Origin: a virus
DNA: 33,789 nt
IMG/VR virus record: IMGVR_UViG_3300023174_000419
Coordinates: 1 to 33,789 of that record
Reading direction: 5' to 3' (one strand)
Below the pieces are notes generated by a model. That model did not search any database. It saw only the letters and a list, made by a program, of their open reading frames with translations, and was not told where the DNA came from. The position numbers were made by a program, and so were the translations under genes. Positions 7,932-15,850 of the stretch are shown here, in pieces. Position 1 is the stretch's first letter; the number at the start of each line of letters is the position of its first letter.

Positions 7932-8819
7932 ATGGCTCAAAAACTATTTAAAGGAATTTCTGTCATCACTGCTGGCCCTGCTTTGGGTCACGGGATGGTC
8001 ATCGACGCTGATACGCTCGAACAAGTTGTTCAAGCTGGAAACGATCTAGGACAAGTAAAGGTACTGTCTGACCATAGCTCTAGCGTTTCCAATATCATCG
8101 GATACCTAGAAAATTTTACCATGGACGGCGGCCGTGTCCGTGCGGATCTCACCTTATTTGAAAGTCACGAGGGCTTTGCCTATTTCAGCGAACTGATTGG
8201 CACGCTCCCTGGGCAGATCGGATTCTCCATCAGCTTCAGTGGCGTGCCCAGAATTGCAGAGGACGGAACGCAACTGGCTGACGTCAGCACGCTCTACTCA
8301 GTTGACCTAGTGACCACACCAGCAGCCAACCCCACAGGCGTTTATTCCGCACGAGTTGACACACGCAAATCGCTTAATATGGAAACATCAGTCAAGGAAT
8401 CAGCGCCGGTGATCGAAGCCGCGCCCGAAGCACCGGCGGCCCCGGCGTTTAACGCCGAGCTGGCCATCGCCGCTCTCTCCGCCCGCATCGACGAACTGGT
8501 CGGCAAATTTGCCGCTAAGTTTGAAGTGGCTGTGGAAGAAGCTCCTGCCGTTGCGGAAGTTCCCGCCGCTGTGGAAGCACCCGCTGTCGAAGCAGCACCC
8601 GAAGCCAGCGCTAATCTGGAATCCAACGACAAGATCGTCGCTCTCGAAACCAAACTGGCTCGCTTGACTGTCGAGCTGGAAGCCAGCAAAGGCACCCAGC
8701 CCGTAGAGATCAGCGAATCCAAACCCCTTTCTCGTAATGAACTTCTCGCGAAGTTTAACGCAGAAAAAGATCCCCGTCGTGCGGCGGAGATTTTCAACCA
8801 AATCAAGCTCGCACGATAA
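7932..8819 (+). CDS. Prohead protease with C-terminal scaffold domain
   Basis: 295 residues. Residues 1-145 look like a serine prohead protease: KVLSDH with H48 and GQIGFSISFSG with S99 (or S101) are candidates for the catalytic pair. Residues 150-295 are Ala/Pro/Glu-rich and then coiled-coil, as in phage scaffolds. It would shape the procapsid and then cleave the scaffold and itself. TTGACA lies 20 nt before the ATG, no Shine-Dalgarno is visible, and the ATG sits in a GCCATG/CATGGC hairpin (7919-7936). An in-frame ATG at 8379 may start a separate scaffold, as Nu3 does within lambda C. Confidence 0.82.
   Translation: MAQKLFKGISVITAGPALGHGMVIDADTLEQVVQAGNDLGQVKVLSDHSSSVSNIIGYLENFTMDGGRVRADLTLFESHEGFAYFSELIGTLPGQIGFSISFSGVPRIAEDGTQLADVSTLYSVDLVTTPAANPTGVYSARVDTRKSLNMETSVKESAPVIEAAPEAPAAPAFNAELAIAALSARIDELVGKFAAKFEVAVEEAPAVAEVPAAVEAPAVEAAPEASANLESNDKIVALETKLARLTVELEASKGTQPVEISESKPLSRNELLAKFNAEKDPRRAAEIFNQIKLAR
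8379..8819 (+). CDS. Probable nested scaffold protein (in-frame internal start)
   Basis: ATG at 8379 is in frame with the protease gene (Met150) and would give a 146-residue protein made only of the Ala/Pro/Glu-rich and coiled-coil region. It lies exactly at the domain border. TTGACACA lies 23 nt upstream (8356), the same signature found before seven independent gene starts in this window. The arrangement copies lambda C/Nu3. No Shine-Dalgarno is visible, and internal initiation is inferred, not shown. Confidence 0.5.
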   Translation: METSVKESAPVIEAAPEAPAAPAFNAELAIAALSARIDELVGKFAAKFEVAVEEAPAVAEVPAAVEAPAVEAAPEASANLESNDKIVALETKLARLTVELEASKGTQPVEISESKPLSRNELLAKFNAEKDPRRAAEIFNQIKLAR

Positions 8820-8840
8820 CCAAGAAAGAAGGATACAACT

Positions 8841-9719
8841 ATGGCAAACAGCCTCGCAACAACGAGCAACGGCAAAGTCGTGGCGCAGCGCGCTCTCGAA
8901 TTGCTGGTTGAAAACTACTCATGGATCGCTTCCGGCGTTTCCGATTTCTCGGACGCTACCGCCCGCAAGGGTGACGCGATCGTAACCCACACCGTCTCCA
9001 TCCAATCCGCCTCGGATTATTCCAGCACGGCCGGATACGTGGCAGGCGATGCAACTCAAACCGATGTGGTTGTCACACTGTCAAATTTCAAACACGTCTC
9101 CTACGCTTTGAATGATGACGAGCGCACCAGCTCCTCGATCAACTTGGTCGAGCGCTTTGCAGCGCAAGCGGCCCACGCTCTCGGAAAGAGCATGATTGAT
9201 ACCGTTCTCGCGTTGGTCACCAACACCAACTACACCACGACCGCCACCATCGCGGCCGGTGCAGTGACCTTTGGTTCCATCGTCGACATCGCGGCTCAAC
9301 TCAACACCGCAAAGGCTCCTATGGGTGGACGGTTCGCCGTTCTCAGCCCCACCAACTACGCCAACCTTTCCAAGGATAGCGTTGTGGTGGCAAACGGCCA
9401 GCGCTCCACCGACCTAGTCGGCGGCGCCAGCCTCGGCGAAGTTCACGGCGTCAGCATCTATAACTATCCTTCTTTGCCCTCTGCGGTATCGAAAGGATTC
9501 ATGGCCCAACAGGAAGCGATCATCGTGGCGGCTCGTCTGCCCGAAATCCCGAATGTTGAGTTCAGCGGCACCGTTGCCAACGTGACGGAAGCCAAGAGCG
9601 GTCTGTCGCTCCAGGTTCGCGAGAGCTACTCGCTCGTGACCGGCAGCGTCCAGCGCACCTACTGCCTCATCTACGGTGCGGCAAAGGGATCGGCCGGTTC
9701 GCTCGTTCGGATCGTGTAA
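8841..9719 (+). CDS. Major capsid protein
   Basis: 292 residues, without membrane segments or obvious catalytic motifs, rich in Ala/Thr/Val as usual for coat proteins. The LSPTNYANLSKDSV segment and the position directly after the protease-scaffold gene fit an HK97-fold shell protein. AAGGA at 8830-8834 is a good ribosome binding site, one of the best in the window, in keeping with high expression. A strong hairpin follows the stop. Family assignment is by context; the fold was not tested. Confidence 0.83.
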   Translation: MANSLATTSNGKVVAQRALELLVENYSWIASGVSDFSDATARKGDAIVTHTVSIQSASDYSSTAGYVAGDATQTDVVVTLSNFKHVSYALNDDERTSSSINLVERFAAQAAHALGKSMIDTVLALVTNTNYTTTATIAAGAVTFGSIVDIAAQLNTAKAPMGGRFAVLSPTNYANLSKDSVVVANGQRSTDLVGGASLGEVHGVSIYNYPSLPSAVSKGFMAQQEAIIVAARLPEIPNVEFSGTVANVTEAKSGLSLQVRESYSLVTGSVQRTYCLIYGAAKGSAGSLVRIV

Positions 9720-9739
9720 GTTACAGAATCATCCGGGTT

Positions 9740-9773
9740 GCCCGGACGCATCGGGGGGTGCGTCCGGGCTTTC
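9740..9773 (+). terminator. Strong hairpin, probable terminator after the capsid gene
   Basis: GCCCGGACGCA (9740-9750) pairs perfectly with TGCGTCCGGGC (9759-9769) around an 8-nt G-rich loop, followed by TTT. The T-run is short, so termination may be partial or the stem may protect the 3' end of capsid mRNA. It separates the head module from the glycosyltransferase cassette. Confidence 0.7.
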
Positions 9774-9786
9774 CCACTTTAAAAAT

Positions 9787-11934
9787 ATGAATAACCCCCT
9801 AGTGTCTCTTGCTTTAATCGTCGGCCCGAATGAGGGCGACATCCTTAAACGCCTTATCCATTCTGCCCGCGACCTATGGGACGAGGTGGTCGTGGTGGCG
9901 GCAGTCGGCAAAAATGAGGCGCACAGTGTGCGTATTTGCGCTCAGGAGGCCGCTGGCGAGGCTTTGGTCTGGGGGGAATACCAGAACAGCCCAGACCACA
10001 GGGACTGGCCCCATATCGATAATTTTGCCGCTGCCCGTAATCAGGCGTTTAACCTAGCGAAAGGCAAGTACGTTATCTGGGCAGATTGCGATGACTTGTT
10101 CGACGGCGACCAGGCTAAGATCCACCGGCAGGTTATTGAGGAACGGGAAAAAGTAGACAAAGGCTGGGAAATCCTAGTCACCCGGTACGATGTGCAAAAT
10201 AGTGGGATGCGGCAAAACCGCAGAGAGAGGATCTTCCGACGGCAGGCCGACGGGTTCCTGCCGGCTATCTGGGAACGTCCAATTCACGAGCGGGTCAAGC
10301 CGATTGAAAAAATGGAAGTCGGATTGGCAGATCATCTGGTGATTGTCCATGCCCCCAACAACTGCAAAAAAAACTCAAGCGAAAGAAACAAGCGAATCCT
10401 AAACAGCGTCTTAGAAGGCGCTGGCATGAACTGGTACTACATCGGCATGGAATCGTTTTTGCGGAACGATTATCAAAAAGCCATCGGCCCTGTCCTTCTT
10501 GCCTTAGAGCATCCTGATCTAGGTATTACCGAACGCTACCAGCTCTTGTGCATGGCTGGCGTGATGTGTGCCGATCCAGCCAAACGCAGAAAATATCTAG
10601 GCGAGGCGGTGATGATACAGCCCACGCGGCGCGAGGCGTATGGCCACTACGCAACGCAACTAATGGACGACGGAAACTACTATGAGGCAGTGCGCTTACT
10701 TCAAATGATTATGACACTGACGCAGCCGGCAGGAGTTGTCTGGAATCTGGACGCCAAGTGGTACGGCAACATGCCACACTTTTTACTGGAACAATCGCTC
10801 CGTGTAGTCGGCCAAACAGCCGACGCAGATCGATGCCTAAAAGAGGCTTTCCGCGCAGCTTGGGGTCAAGTCACGATCATCTATCAGGGGGATCTGCCTG
10901 ACGTAGTTCGCACATCAAAAATGATGATGGACACGGCAGATCAACCCGCTGGCCTGCAACATCTTTTCATCACAAACCCAGGTGAGGACAAGTTTGCAAA
11001 GCGGCTGAACATTTGCACGAGCGTTGAGGACGCGATCAGCAAAACCTTGGGCAGGATCTTGCTGCACATCAAATGCGGAAAAGAAGTTGTCGTGCCTAGC
11101 TTGCGTTGGGATATGGATCTTCTGTCACAGGGCACACTGCCAGTCGGCGCAACACGCTTGCCAGATCCGATCGATCACAAGGGCAAAGTCATCGTCGGCC
11201 TTACCACCACGCCGACGAGAATCGGTAAGATCATGCCTACAATTCAGAGCTTGCTTACACAGTCTCGCCCAGCGGATCAGATCATTTTGTCTGTGCCTGA
11301 GAAACTGGCACGCACAGGAGAGCGTTTTGGCGACATGCCAAAAGAGATATTGGATCTGGCTGAAGCTGGTAAATTGCAGATTCACCGCACGAAGGACTAC
11401 GGGCCTGCGACCAAGTTCATCGGCCCGCTGGAAGTTGGCGGAGATCCTGACGACAAAATTTGCTGGCTGGATGACGACATACTCTACAGCCCACTGCTTT
11501 TGCAGACCCTCGCCGAAGAACTAGATACAAGACCCAAAACGGCGCTAGGCGTCTGCGGATTTTTTATGACAGGCGCTACTGGCTACGCCATCGCCCCAGA
11601 TCACGGCGGCCAAGCCGAGATACTGGAAGGATTTGGCGGCGTGATGTGTCGTCGTTCGGACATGCCGAAAGCCGATCTGTGGCCAGCTATCCCAGCCAGC
11701 GAGTTTGCTGGCTTGAGTGCAACAGCTCGCGCCCGTTTTCTTGCCGACGATTATATGATCAGCACGGAACTGCGGAAGGCTGGGACAGCTACGCTTGTCT
11801 GCAACACGCCTGAATTAAATCGTGGAAACTCACTCAAAATTAGGCCAGAAGGACTAGGCGCTGACGCTTTGCAAAACAACAAAGGCACAGGCGGGAACCT
11901 TGCAGCCTACGCCTTGCTCAAGGCGAATGGATAA
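9787..11934 (+). CDS. Two-domain glycosyltransferase (GT-A fold) with TPR-like linker
   Basis: 715 residues. The N-terminal domain (about 1-230) is a family-2-type transferase with a DCDD metal/nucleotide-sugar motif at D100-D103. A helical repeat region resembling TPRs follows (about 210-340). The C-terminal domain (about 455-715) starts with a beta strand TTTPTRI and carries a second acidic motif LDDDI at D562-D564. It would transfer two sugars, or extend a chain, onto phage or host surface molecules. ATG 9787 is preferred to the longer open frame, which overlaps the capsid gene and the hairpin. It is inserted between head genes and head-tail connectors, with two further modification genes. 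Confidence 0.85.
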   Translation: MNNPLVSLALIVGPNEGDILKRLIHSARDLWDEVVVVAAVGKNEAHSVRICAQEAAGEALVWGEYQNSPDHRDWPHIDNFAAARNQAFNLAKGKYVIWADCDDLFDGDQAKIHRQVIEEREKVDKGWEILVTRYDVQNSGMRQNRRERIFRRQADGFLPAIWERPIHERVKPIEKMEVGLADHLVIVHAPNNCKKNSSERNKRILNSVLEGAGMNWYYIGMESFLRNDYQKAIGPVLLALEHPDLGITERYQLLCMAGVMCADPAKRRKYLGEAVMIQPTRREAYGHYATQLMDDGNYYEAVRLLQMIMTLTQPAGVVWNLDAKWYGNMPHFLLEQSLRVVGQTADADRCLKEAFRAAWGQVTIIYQGDLPDVVRTSKMMMDTADQPAGLQHLFITNPGEDKFAKRLNICTSVEDAISKTLGRILLHIKCGKEVVVPSLRWDMDLLSQGTLPVGATRLPDPIDHKGKVIVGLTTTPTRIGKIMPTIQSLLTQSRPADQIILSVPEKLARTGERFGDMPKEILDLAEAGKLQIHRTKDYGPATKFIGPLEVGGDPDDKICWLDDDILYSPLLLQTLAEELDTRPKTALGVCGFFMTGATGYAIAPDHGGQAEILEGFGGVMCRRSDMPKADLWPAIPASEFAGLSATARARFLADDYMISTELRKAGTATLVCNTPELNRGNSLKIRPEGLGADALQNNKGTGGNLAAYALLKANG

Positions 11935-12601
11935 AACGCTCACCATATCTGGCTACAACCGGCCGGACTATTTTGCCCAGGTAATCAAGGCGCTGGCTTG
12001 GTGCGACGGGGTGGGCGAGTACGAGATCACGGCCATTCTGGATCCGTCTGACAAAACGGCAGAGCTTTCTGAAATTGCAAAAGGGCACGGCATTGGCGTT
12101 CACATTCCAGATCATCACATGGGATGCGGATCTGCCATTCAGTACGCGATGACGTACGGGTTCAGAAAATCGGATTATCACATTCATTTGGAGGACGACA
12201 CCGTTCCCAGCCCAGACTGCTTGCGTTGGTTTGAGTGGGCAGGGCAAAACGCTGGCTCAAAAGTGCTGACGGTATCTGGCTACAATCAACACGGCGGTGA
12301 CGCAGCAAACGACGCCAGCGGATTCAGAAACTGGTTTACCCCTTGGGGATGGGCGACTTGGCGAGATCGATTTGAAAGACATCTGATCACAGCTTGGGAT
12401 TGTAACTTTTGGGACGGCTCCGTTCAGCGAGTCAGGGAACAGACTGGCATGGGAGAACTATTCCCGCACGTCAGTCGGATTCAAAACATTGGTGCAGAGG
12501 GCGGCACGTTTTGTCCAGGGCCAGAGTTTCACAAAGAACATCAACACTCCACCAGCGTGGCCAGAGCCAAGGAAACAAAATGGAAAAACTACAGCACCTA
12601 A
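11927..12601 (+). CDS. Glycosyltransferase (GT2/GNT-I-like)
   Basis: 224 residues. An N-terminal SGYNRPDYF strand begins a GT-A fold; HLEDDTV (H87-V93) contains the acidic D90-D91 motif that holds metal and nucleotide-sugar; WGWATW near the middle is characteristic of bacterial transferases of this group. It overlaps the preceding gene by 8 bp and the following one by 22 bp, so the three are made together. The acceptor is unknown; capsid or tail proteins, or host cell-surface glycan, are possible. Confidence 0.82.
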   Translation: MDKTLTISGYNRPDYFAQVIKALAWCDGVGEYEITAILDPSDKTAELSEIAKGHGIGVHIPDHHMGCGSAIQYAMTYGFRKSDYHIHLEDDTVPSPDCLRWFEWAGQNAGSKVLTVSGYNQHGGDAANDASGFRNWFTPWGWATWRDRFERHLITAWDCNFWDGSVQRVREQTGMGELFPHVSRIQNIGAEGGTFCPGPEFHKEHQHSTSVARAKETKWKNYST

Positions 12602-13131
12602 ACATTGGCGGTGAGGACTGGTTCAGCTTTCCAGATCTGTACCGGCGCCTAGTGGCCGATTGCCCGATGGATGGAAAAATCGTGGAGGTGGGAAGCTGGA
12701 AGGGGAAGTCTACTGCGTTTCTACTGGTCGAGGCTTGGAACAAATCGCCACGGATTGAGATCTACGCTGTCGACACTTGGCTGGGTAGCGAGGAACACGC
12801 GGGCGAGGAGTGCATTAAGAACGGCACGCTGTACGACGAGTTTCTGGCAAACGTGAAACCAGTCTCCCGCCAGCTGGTGCCGTTACGGATGACGAGCCTC
12901 AAGGGCGCCAACTTCTTTCCCGATCAATGCCTAGACTCCGTCTTTATCGATGCCGCACACGACTATGAAAACGTGAAGGCGGACATCTTGGCTTGGCTAC
13001 CCAAGGTAAAAAAAGGCGGGCTGATCGGCGGGCACGATTATCAGTGCGGCTGGGGCGGGGTAGATTTAGCCGTGCAACAAACCATAGGCGAAGTGGAAGC
13101 GCTAGAAAACTCTTGGCTAAAACAACTTTGA
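12580..13131 (+). CDS. SAM-dependent methyltransferase (class I, Methyltransf_24 type)
   Basis: 183 residues with the class I pattern: motif I VEVGSWKGKST, an acidic end of strand 2 in YAVDTWLG, and FIDAAHDYENV as motif IV followed by GGLIGGHDY. Relatives in this group methylate sugars or small natural products, so a role in methylating the sugars added by the two adjacent transferases is likely. It starts inside the preceding gene, and the in-frame upstream extension from 12409 is an overlap artefact. Its stop codon lies within a TTGACA motif before the next gene. Confidence 0.82.
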   Translation: MEKLQHLNIGGEDWFSFPDLYRRLVADCPMDGKIVEVGSWKGKSTAFLLVEAWNKSPRIEIYAVDTWLGSEEHAGEECIKNGTLYDEFLANVKPVSRQLVPLRMTSLKGANFFPDQCLDSVFIDAAHDYENVKADILAWLPKVKKGGLIGGHDYQCGWGGVDLAVQQTIGEVEALENSWLKQL

Positions 13132-13147
13132 CAACGGGCTTTTAACC

Positions 13148-13456
13148 GTGACCGAACTCCAAACCCTCATGACCACGGGCGTGGCTGATATGATCTCCGC
13201 TTTGCCCACCACCGCCACCATATCCGGCCTAGCCGTTCAGGGCGTCTACACACCCAGCGAACAGACTGCAGAGCTGGGCATGGGCGGATTCGTAAATCCA
13301 CAAAATGCGGAGTTTATCTGCCTGTCGGCCGCCGTCAGCCTGCCCGCACTAATGACGATCGTGACGGTGGGCGGATCGCCTAAAAGACTTACCGGCGTAC
13401 AATCTGACCAAGGCGTCACGACTCTTATCTTGGCAGATCCAGAGGACGTGCGATGA
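13148..13456 (+). CDS. Head-tail connector / head completion protein candidate
   Basis: 102 residues starting with GTG, mostly beta-strand in pattern, no membrane segment. Size and place (after the capsid and before a gpU-sized protein) match lambda gpFII-type joining proteins. No Shine-Dalgarno is seen; TTGACA lies 20 nt upstream and overlaps the methyltransferase stop. ATGA overlap with the next gene. Named by order only. Confidence 0.6.
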   Translation: MTELQTLMTTGVADMISALPTTATISGLAVQGVYTPSEQTAELGMGGFVNPQNAEFICLSAAVSLPALMTIVTVGGSPKRLTGVQSDQGVTTLILADPEDVR

Positions 13457-13851
13457 GCTTACGCCTGACTAGCGAGGACGGCTTGGCCGCCTACCTCACG
13501 GCCGCCAGCAAACCATCTGGCTTATACGTTCAAGCAGGGCACAGAATTGCGGATCTGCAACTACCCGCCTGCATCGTCCACGCAGAGTCCAGCGTGCCGG
13601 TTGTGGAAGGATCTCTGGCTACCACCCGCAAAGTTACTTTTACTTGTTCAATTATGACGCCTCTGGAAGTGGGCAGCACGGTGACGGCTCATCGGACTAA
13701 CTTCGACTGGCTTAACACAAAATTGGCGGCGGTAACTACCATAGCCGGAGCAACCCTGATGGGCGGCTACTTGGGCGAAGAAAGCACTGGGAGCAACGAC
13801 AAGGTGATGGAAGATTCGGTAAAATTTACCGCCTTCGTCACGCCCAGTTGA
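13453..13851 (+). CDS. Tail terminator candidate (gpU-like size and position)
   Basis: 132 residues, against 131 for lambda gpU. Mixed alpha/beta pattern, with a central long helix (HRTNFDWLNTKLAAV). Tail terminators cap the tube and join it to the head; the position between the connector and tail-tube candidates supports this. No sequence motif proves it. The stop codon overlaps a TTGACA motif before the next gene. Confidence 0.6.
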   Translation: MSLRLTSEDGLAAYLTAASKPSGLYVQAGHRIADLQLPACIVHAESSVPVVEGSLATTRKVTFTCSIMTPLEVGSTVTAHRTNFDWLNTKLAAVTTIAGATLMGGYLGEESTGSNDKVMEDSVKFTAFVTPS

Positions 13852-13870
13852 CACGTAAAGGAACGACAAT

Positions 13871-14137
13871 ATGGCGATGACATACGGAGTGACGGCTGGA
13901 ATTTCCCAGAACATCAGCAACACGGACGAGTACGTCTATATTACGGGAACAGACGGCACCGTAGTAAAACACTTTAAGAAGTACAAGAGAGTGGAAACGG
14001 TGACTGAAACTTTGCCAGATTCTTTTGCTCACCCTGGTGTGTCTGGCGCCACAGCTTTCCGCCAAGAACTCCGCTTATCCAATACAGATTTTGCCAGGCT
14101 TACCAATACGGCCGTCACCTTCAGCACGATCGCCTAA
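13871..14137 (+). CDS. Small tail-region structural protein, unknown
   Basis: 88 residues, beta-rich, no recognised domain. TTGACACG lies 23 nt upstream and AAAGGA precedes the ATG. Located between the tail-terminator candidate and the tail-tube candidate, it may be a tube or head-tail adaptor protein. Confidence 0.6.
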   Translation: MAMTYGVTAGISQNISNTDEYVYITGTDGTVVKHFKKYKRVETVTETLPDSFAHPGVSGATAFRQELRLSNTDFARLTNTAVTFSTIA

Positions 14138-14149
14138 GGAAAAAATTAT

Positions 14150-14470
14150 ATGCCATACAAAGGATTTACAGGGGTAACGAGCATTACTGGGATTGAGGAA
14201 TTTATTTCGTTAAGCATCACTGGTGAACTAACGGAGATCGTTATCGATCCTGGCACATCCAACACTGCTCCCACGGTTACCACTTACTACAACCCTCGCT
14301 ACAATGTTTCGATTGAGGGCATTAGCTCTGGTGCTTCTGTTCCTGCCACCTTTACCGTTGGCGGCAATAGCTATGTTAAGACCGGCGAATCCTATACCAA
14401 GACCGTCGGCGATGTGGTCAAGGTTAGCGTTACTGGCGTCTATAATCCGAACAGCACGCTAGGCACGTAA
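14150..14470 (+). CDS. Major tail (tube) protein candidate
   Basis: 106 residues rich in Thr, Ser, Val and Gly with an alternating beta pattern, like the Ig/tube-fold subunits of long-tailed phages, though short. The position before the chaperone-like gene and the tape measure fits the tube protein. The start has a purine-rich AAGGAAAAA upstream. The 88-residue gene before it is an alternative candidate for the same role. Confidence 0.55.
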   Translation: MPYKGFTGVTSITGIEEFISLSITGELTEIVIDPGTSNTAPTVTTYYNPRYNVSIEGISSGASVPATFTVGGNSYVKTGESYTKTVGDVVKVSVTGVYNPNSTLGT

Positions 14471-14484
14471 TCGGAAGGGCGGCG

Positions 14485-15048
14485 ATGAATCGCCACTTTG
14501 CCGAATCATTCCTGAATCGTCAGGATCACCGCGTCCTAGGCTTGCCACTGCTGCCGCTTTCCTTGTGGCACATGTTTAATCTTGAGGTCGCTCAATCGCC
14601 CTACTTTATTGGAGGATCTTTTCCATCAGCCAGGGATCTGCGCCTAGCGGTGAACATTTGCCGGACGCCGTTTCCTACTCTCCCAGATCTATCCGATCGC
14701 CGGCTGTGGCTGGATTGGATGAAAAGCTGGCGCTGCGACTTTTTAATCGAGACGGCAAAGTTCCGCGCCTATCTGGATGACTTTAATGCGTTGCCCCAGT
14801 TATGGCAGCCAGAGAAAAAGAGGGGCGGCGGCCGGGAAGCCACGGGCTTACCCTGGTCACTGGCCATTGTGTCCGGCGTGTGTGGGGCGACCGGGTGGGA
14901 CGAGGCAAAGGTGTGGAACATGCCGATCGGGCAGGCGTACTGGTACCACGTAGCGTTCGCTATGCAGAACGGTAGCACTGTGGATTTGCTCAGTGAGGGC
15001 GAGTTGCTGGCGATTGAGGCCGTCCGCGCTAGGAGGGCAGGGAAGTGA
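14485..15048 (+). CDS. Tail assembly chaperone candidate
   Basis: 187 residues, helical and Trp/Leu-rich (about ten Trp), which is typical of proteins acting between tube and tape measure genes. In lambda this slot holds gpG/gpT, expressed by a frameshift. Here the next frame begins with its own GTG (GTGA overlap), and the sequence before the stop has no clean X-XXY-YYZ heptamer, so frameshifting is not supported. Function by position only. Confidence 0.55.
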   Translation: MNRHFAESFLNRQDHRVLGLPLLPLSLWHMFNLEVAQSPYFIGGSFPSARDLRLAVNICRTPFPTLPDLSDRRLWLDWMKSWRCDFLIETAKFRAYLDDFNALPQLWQPEKKRGGGREATGLPWSLAIVSGVCGATGWDEAKVWNMPIGQAYWYHVAFAMQNGSTVDLLSEGELLAIEAVRARRAGK

Positions 15049-15848
15049 TTACCATGAAAATGGATGATGTTGACTTTAGCTATCAGCTCAAGCGATACGC
15101 CCTAGCCAAGAAAATATCTTTTGCAAAGGCAATCAAACAGCAGGGGCGATTAGTTGCCGTGAATCTTGCGTTTCAGACTCAACCATTGGGGGACGGCGGC
15201 AAGGCCAAGTCGCAAGGAGAAGGCGCGGCAAGGAGAGATATTGATCGCGTCTACAAGTCTGGGAAACAGACAACCACTGTCATTAAAGAAAGCGGAATAC
15301 CAAACGGAAAAACTACAACTCAAAACGCAGAACAAGCTGCCAAAGCATTTGCTATGTATGTGCTAAAAGGTCAGAACTATGCTGCCACAACCATTTTACA
15401 GCGACTGCACATTCCAAAATATCACGACACTGTAGTAAAACCAATGGACGCAGGCAGTGCTCACAAAGCATCTAGGCATGGGGCACGCCGCGGAGTTCCG
15501 AGAAACACATTTGTTAAAGTCTCTGTTCCCCGTGAGGCTCAAATTGATTCTTACGTAAAACAAATAACACAAAGAGTCGGCATCGCAAAAGCCGGCTGGG
15601 CGCACTGTGCCCAGCAATTAGGCGGTTCCCGTGGAATCCCGCAGTGGGTTACGCGGCACGCAGGCAAGAGGGCGACTGGCTCTGTAGTTGATAATTCAGA
15701 GGCATCGGCTGGGGAGCAATATGTGACTATGACCAATCAAGTTCCGTGGATCGATAAGTGTCTGAACGCAGGGCAGATACAGAGGGCTCTTGACATGCAA
15801 AAAGAAAAGATGACCAAGGCCATTGAAATAGCTCTCAGCAAGGCGTAA
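15045..15848 (+). CDS. Basic tail-region protein of unknown role
   Basis: 267 residues, strongly basic, with many Lys/Arg and Gln, helical at both ends. It starts at GTG 15045 in a GTGA overlap; an ATG follows three codons later. Its place between chaperone and tape measure is where minor tail proteins are encoded. Codon use is more A/T-rich than in the head genes, which may mark a different mosaic block (15045-19719). Confidence 0.6.
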   Translation: MITMKMDDVDFSYQLKRYALAKKISFAKAIKQQGRLVAVNLAFQTQPLGDGGKAKSQGEGAARRDIDRVYKSGKQTTTVIKESGIPNGKTTTQNAEQAAKAFAMYVLKGQNYAATTILQRLHIPKYHDTVVKPMDAGSAHKASRHGARRGVPRNTFVKVSVPREAQIDSYVKQITQRVGIAKAGWAHCAQQLGGSRGIPQWVTRHAGKRATGSVVDNSEASAGEQYVTMTNQVPWIDKCLNAGQIQRALDMQKEKMTKAIEIALSKA

Positions 15849-15850
15849 CC

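Noticed and set aside
8342-8875. 177-residue - strand ORF opposite the scaffold region
   Set aside because: Shadow of the Ala/Pro/Glu-rich coding strand; low-complexity Ser/Ala product.
15001-15060. Programmed -1 frameshift between the chaperone candidate and the next gene, as in lambda G/GT
   Set aside because: The -1 frame relation is right, but the sequence near the stop has no clean X-XXY-YYZ slippery heptamer, and the next gene has its own GTG in a GTGA overlap.
15790-15812. TTGACA 20 nt before an in-frame ATG inside the basic tail protein gene
   Set aside because: The resulting product would be only 12 residues; treated as the one chance copy of the motif.
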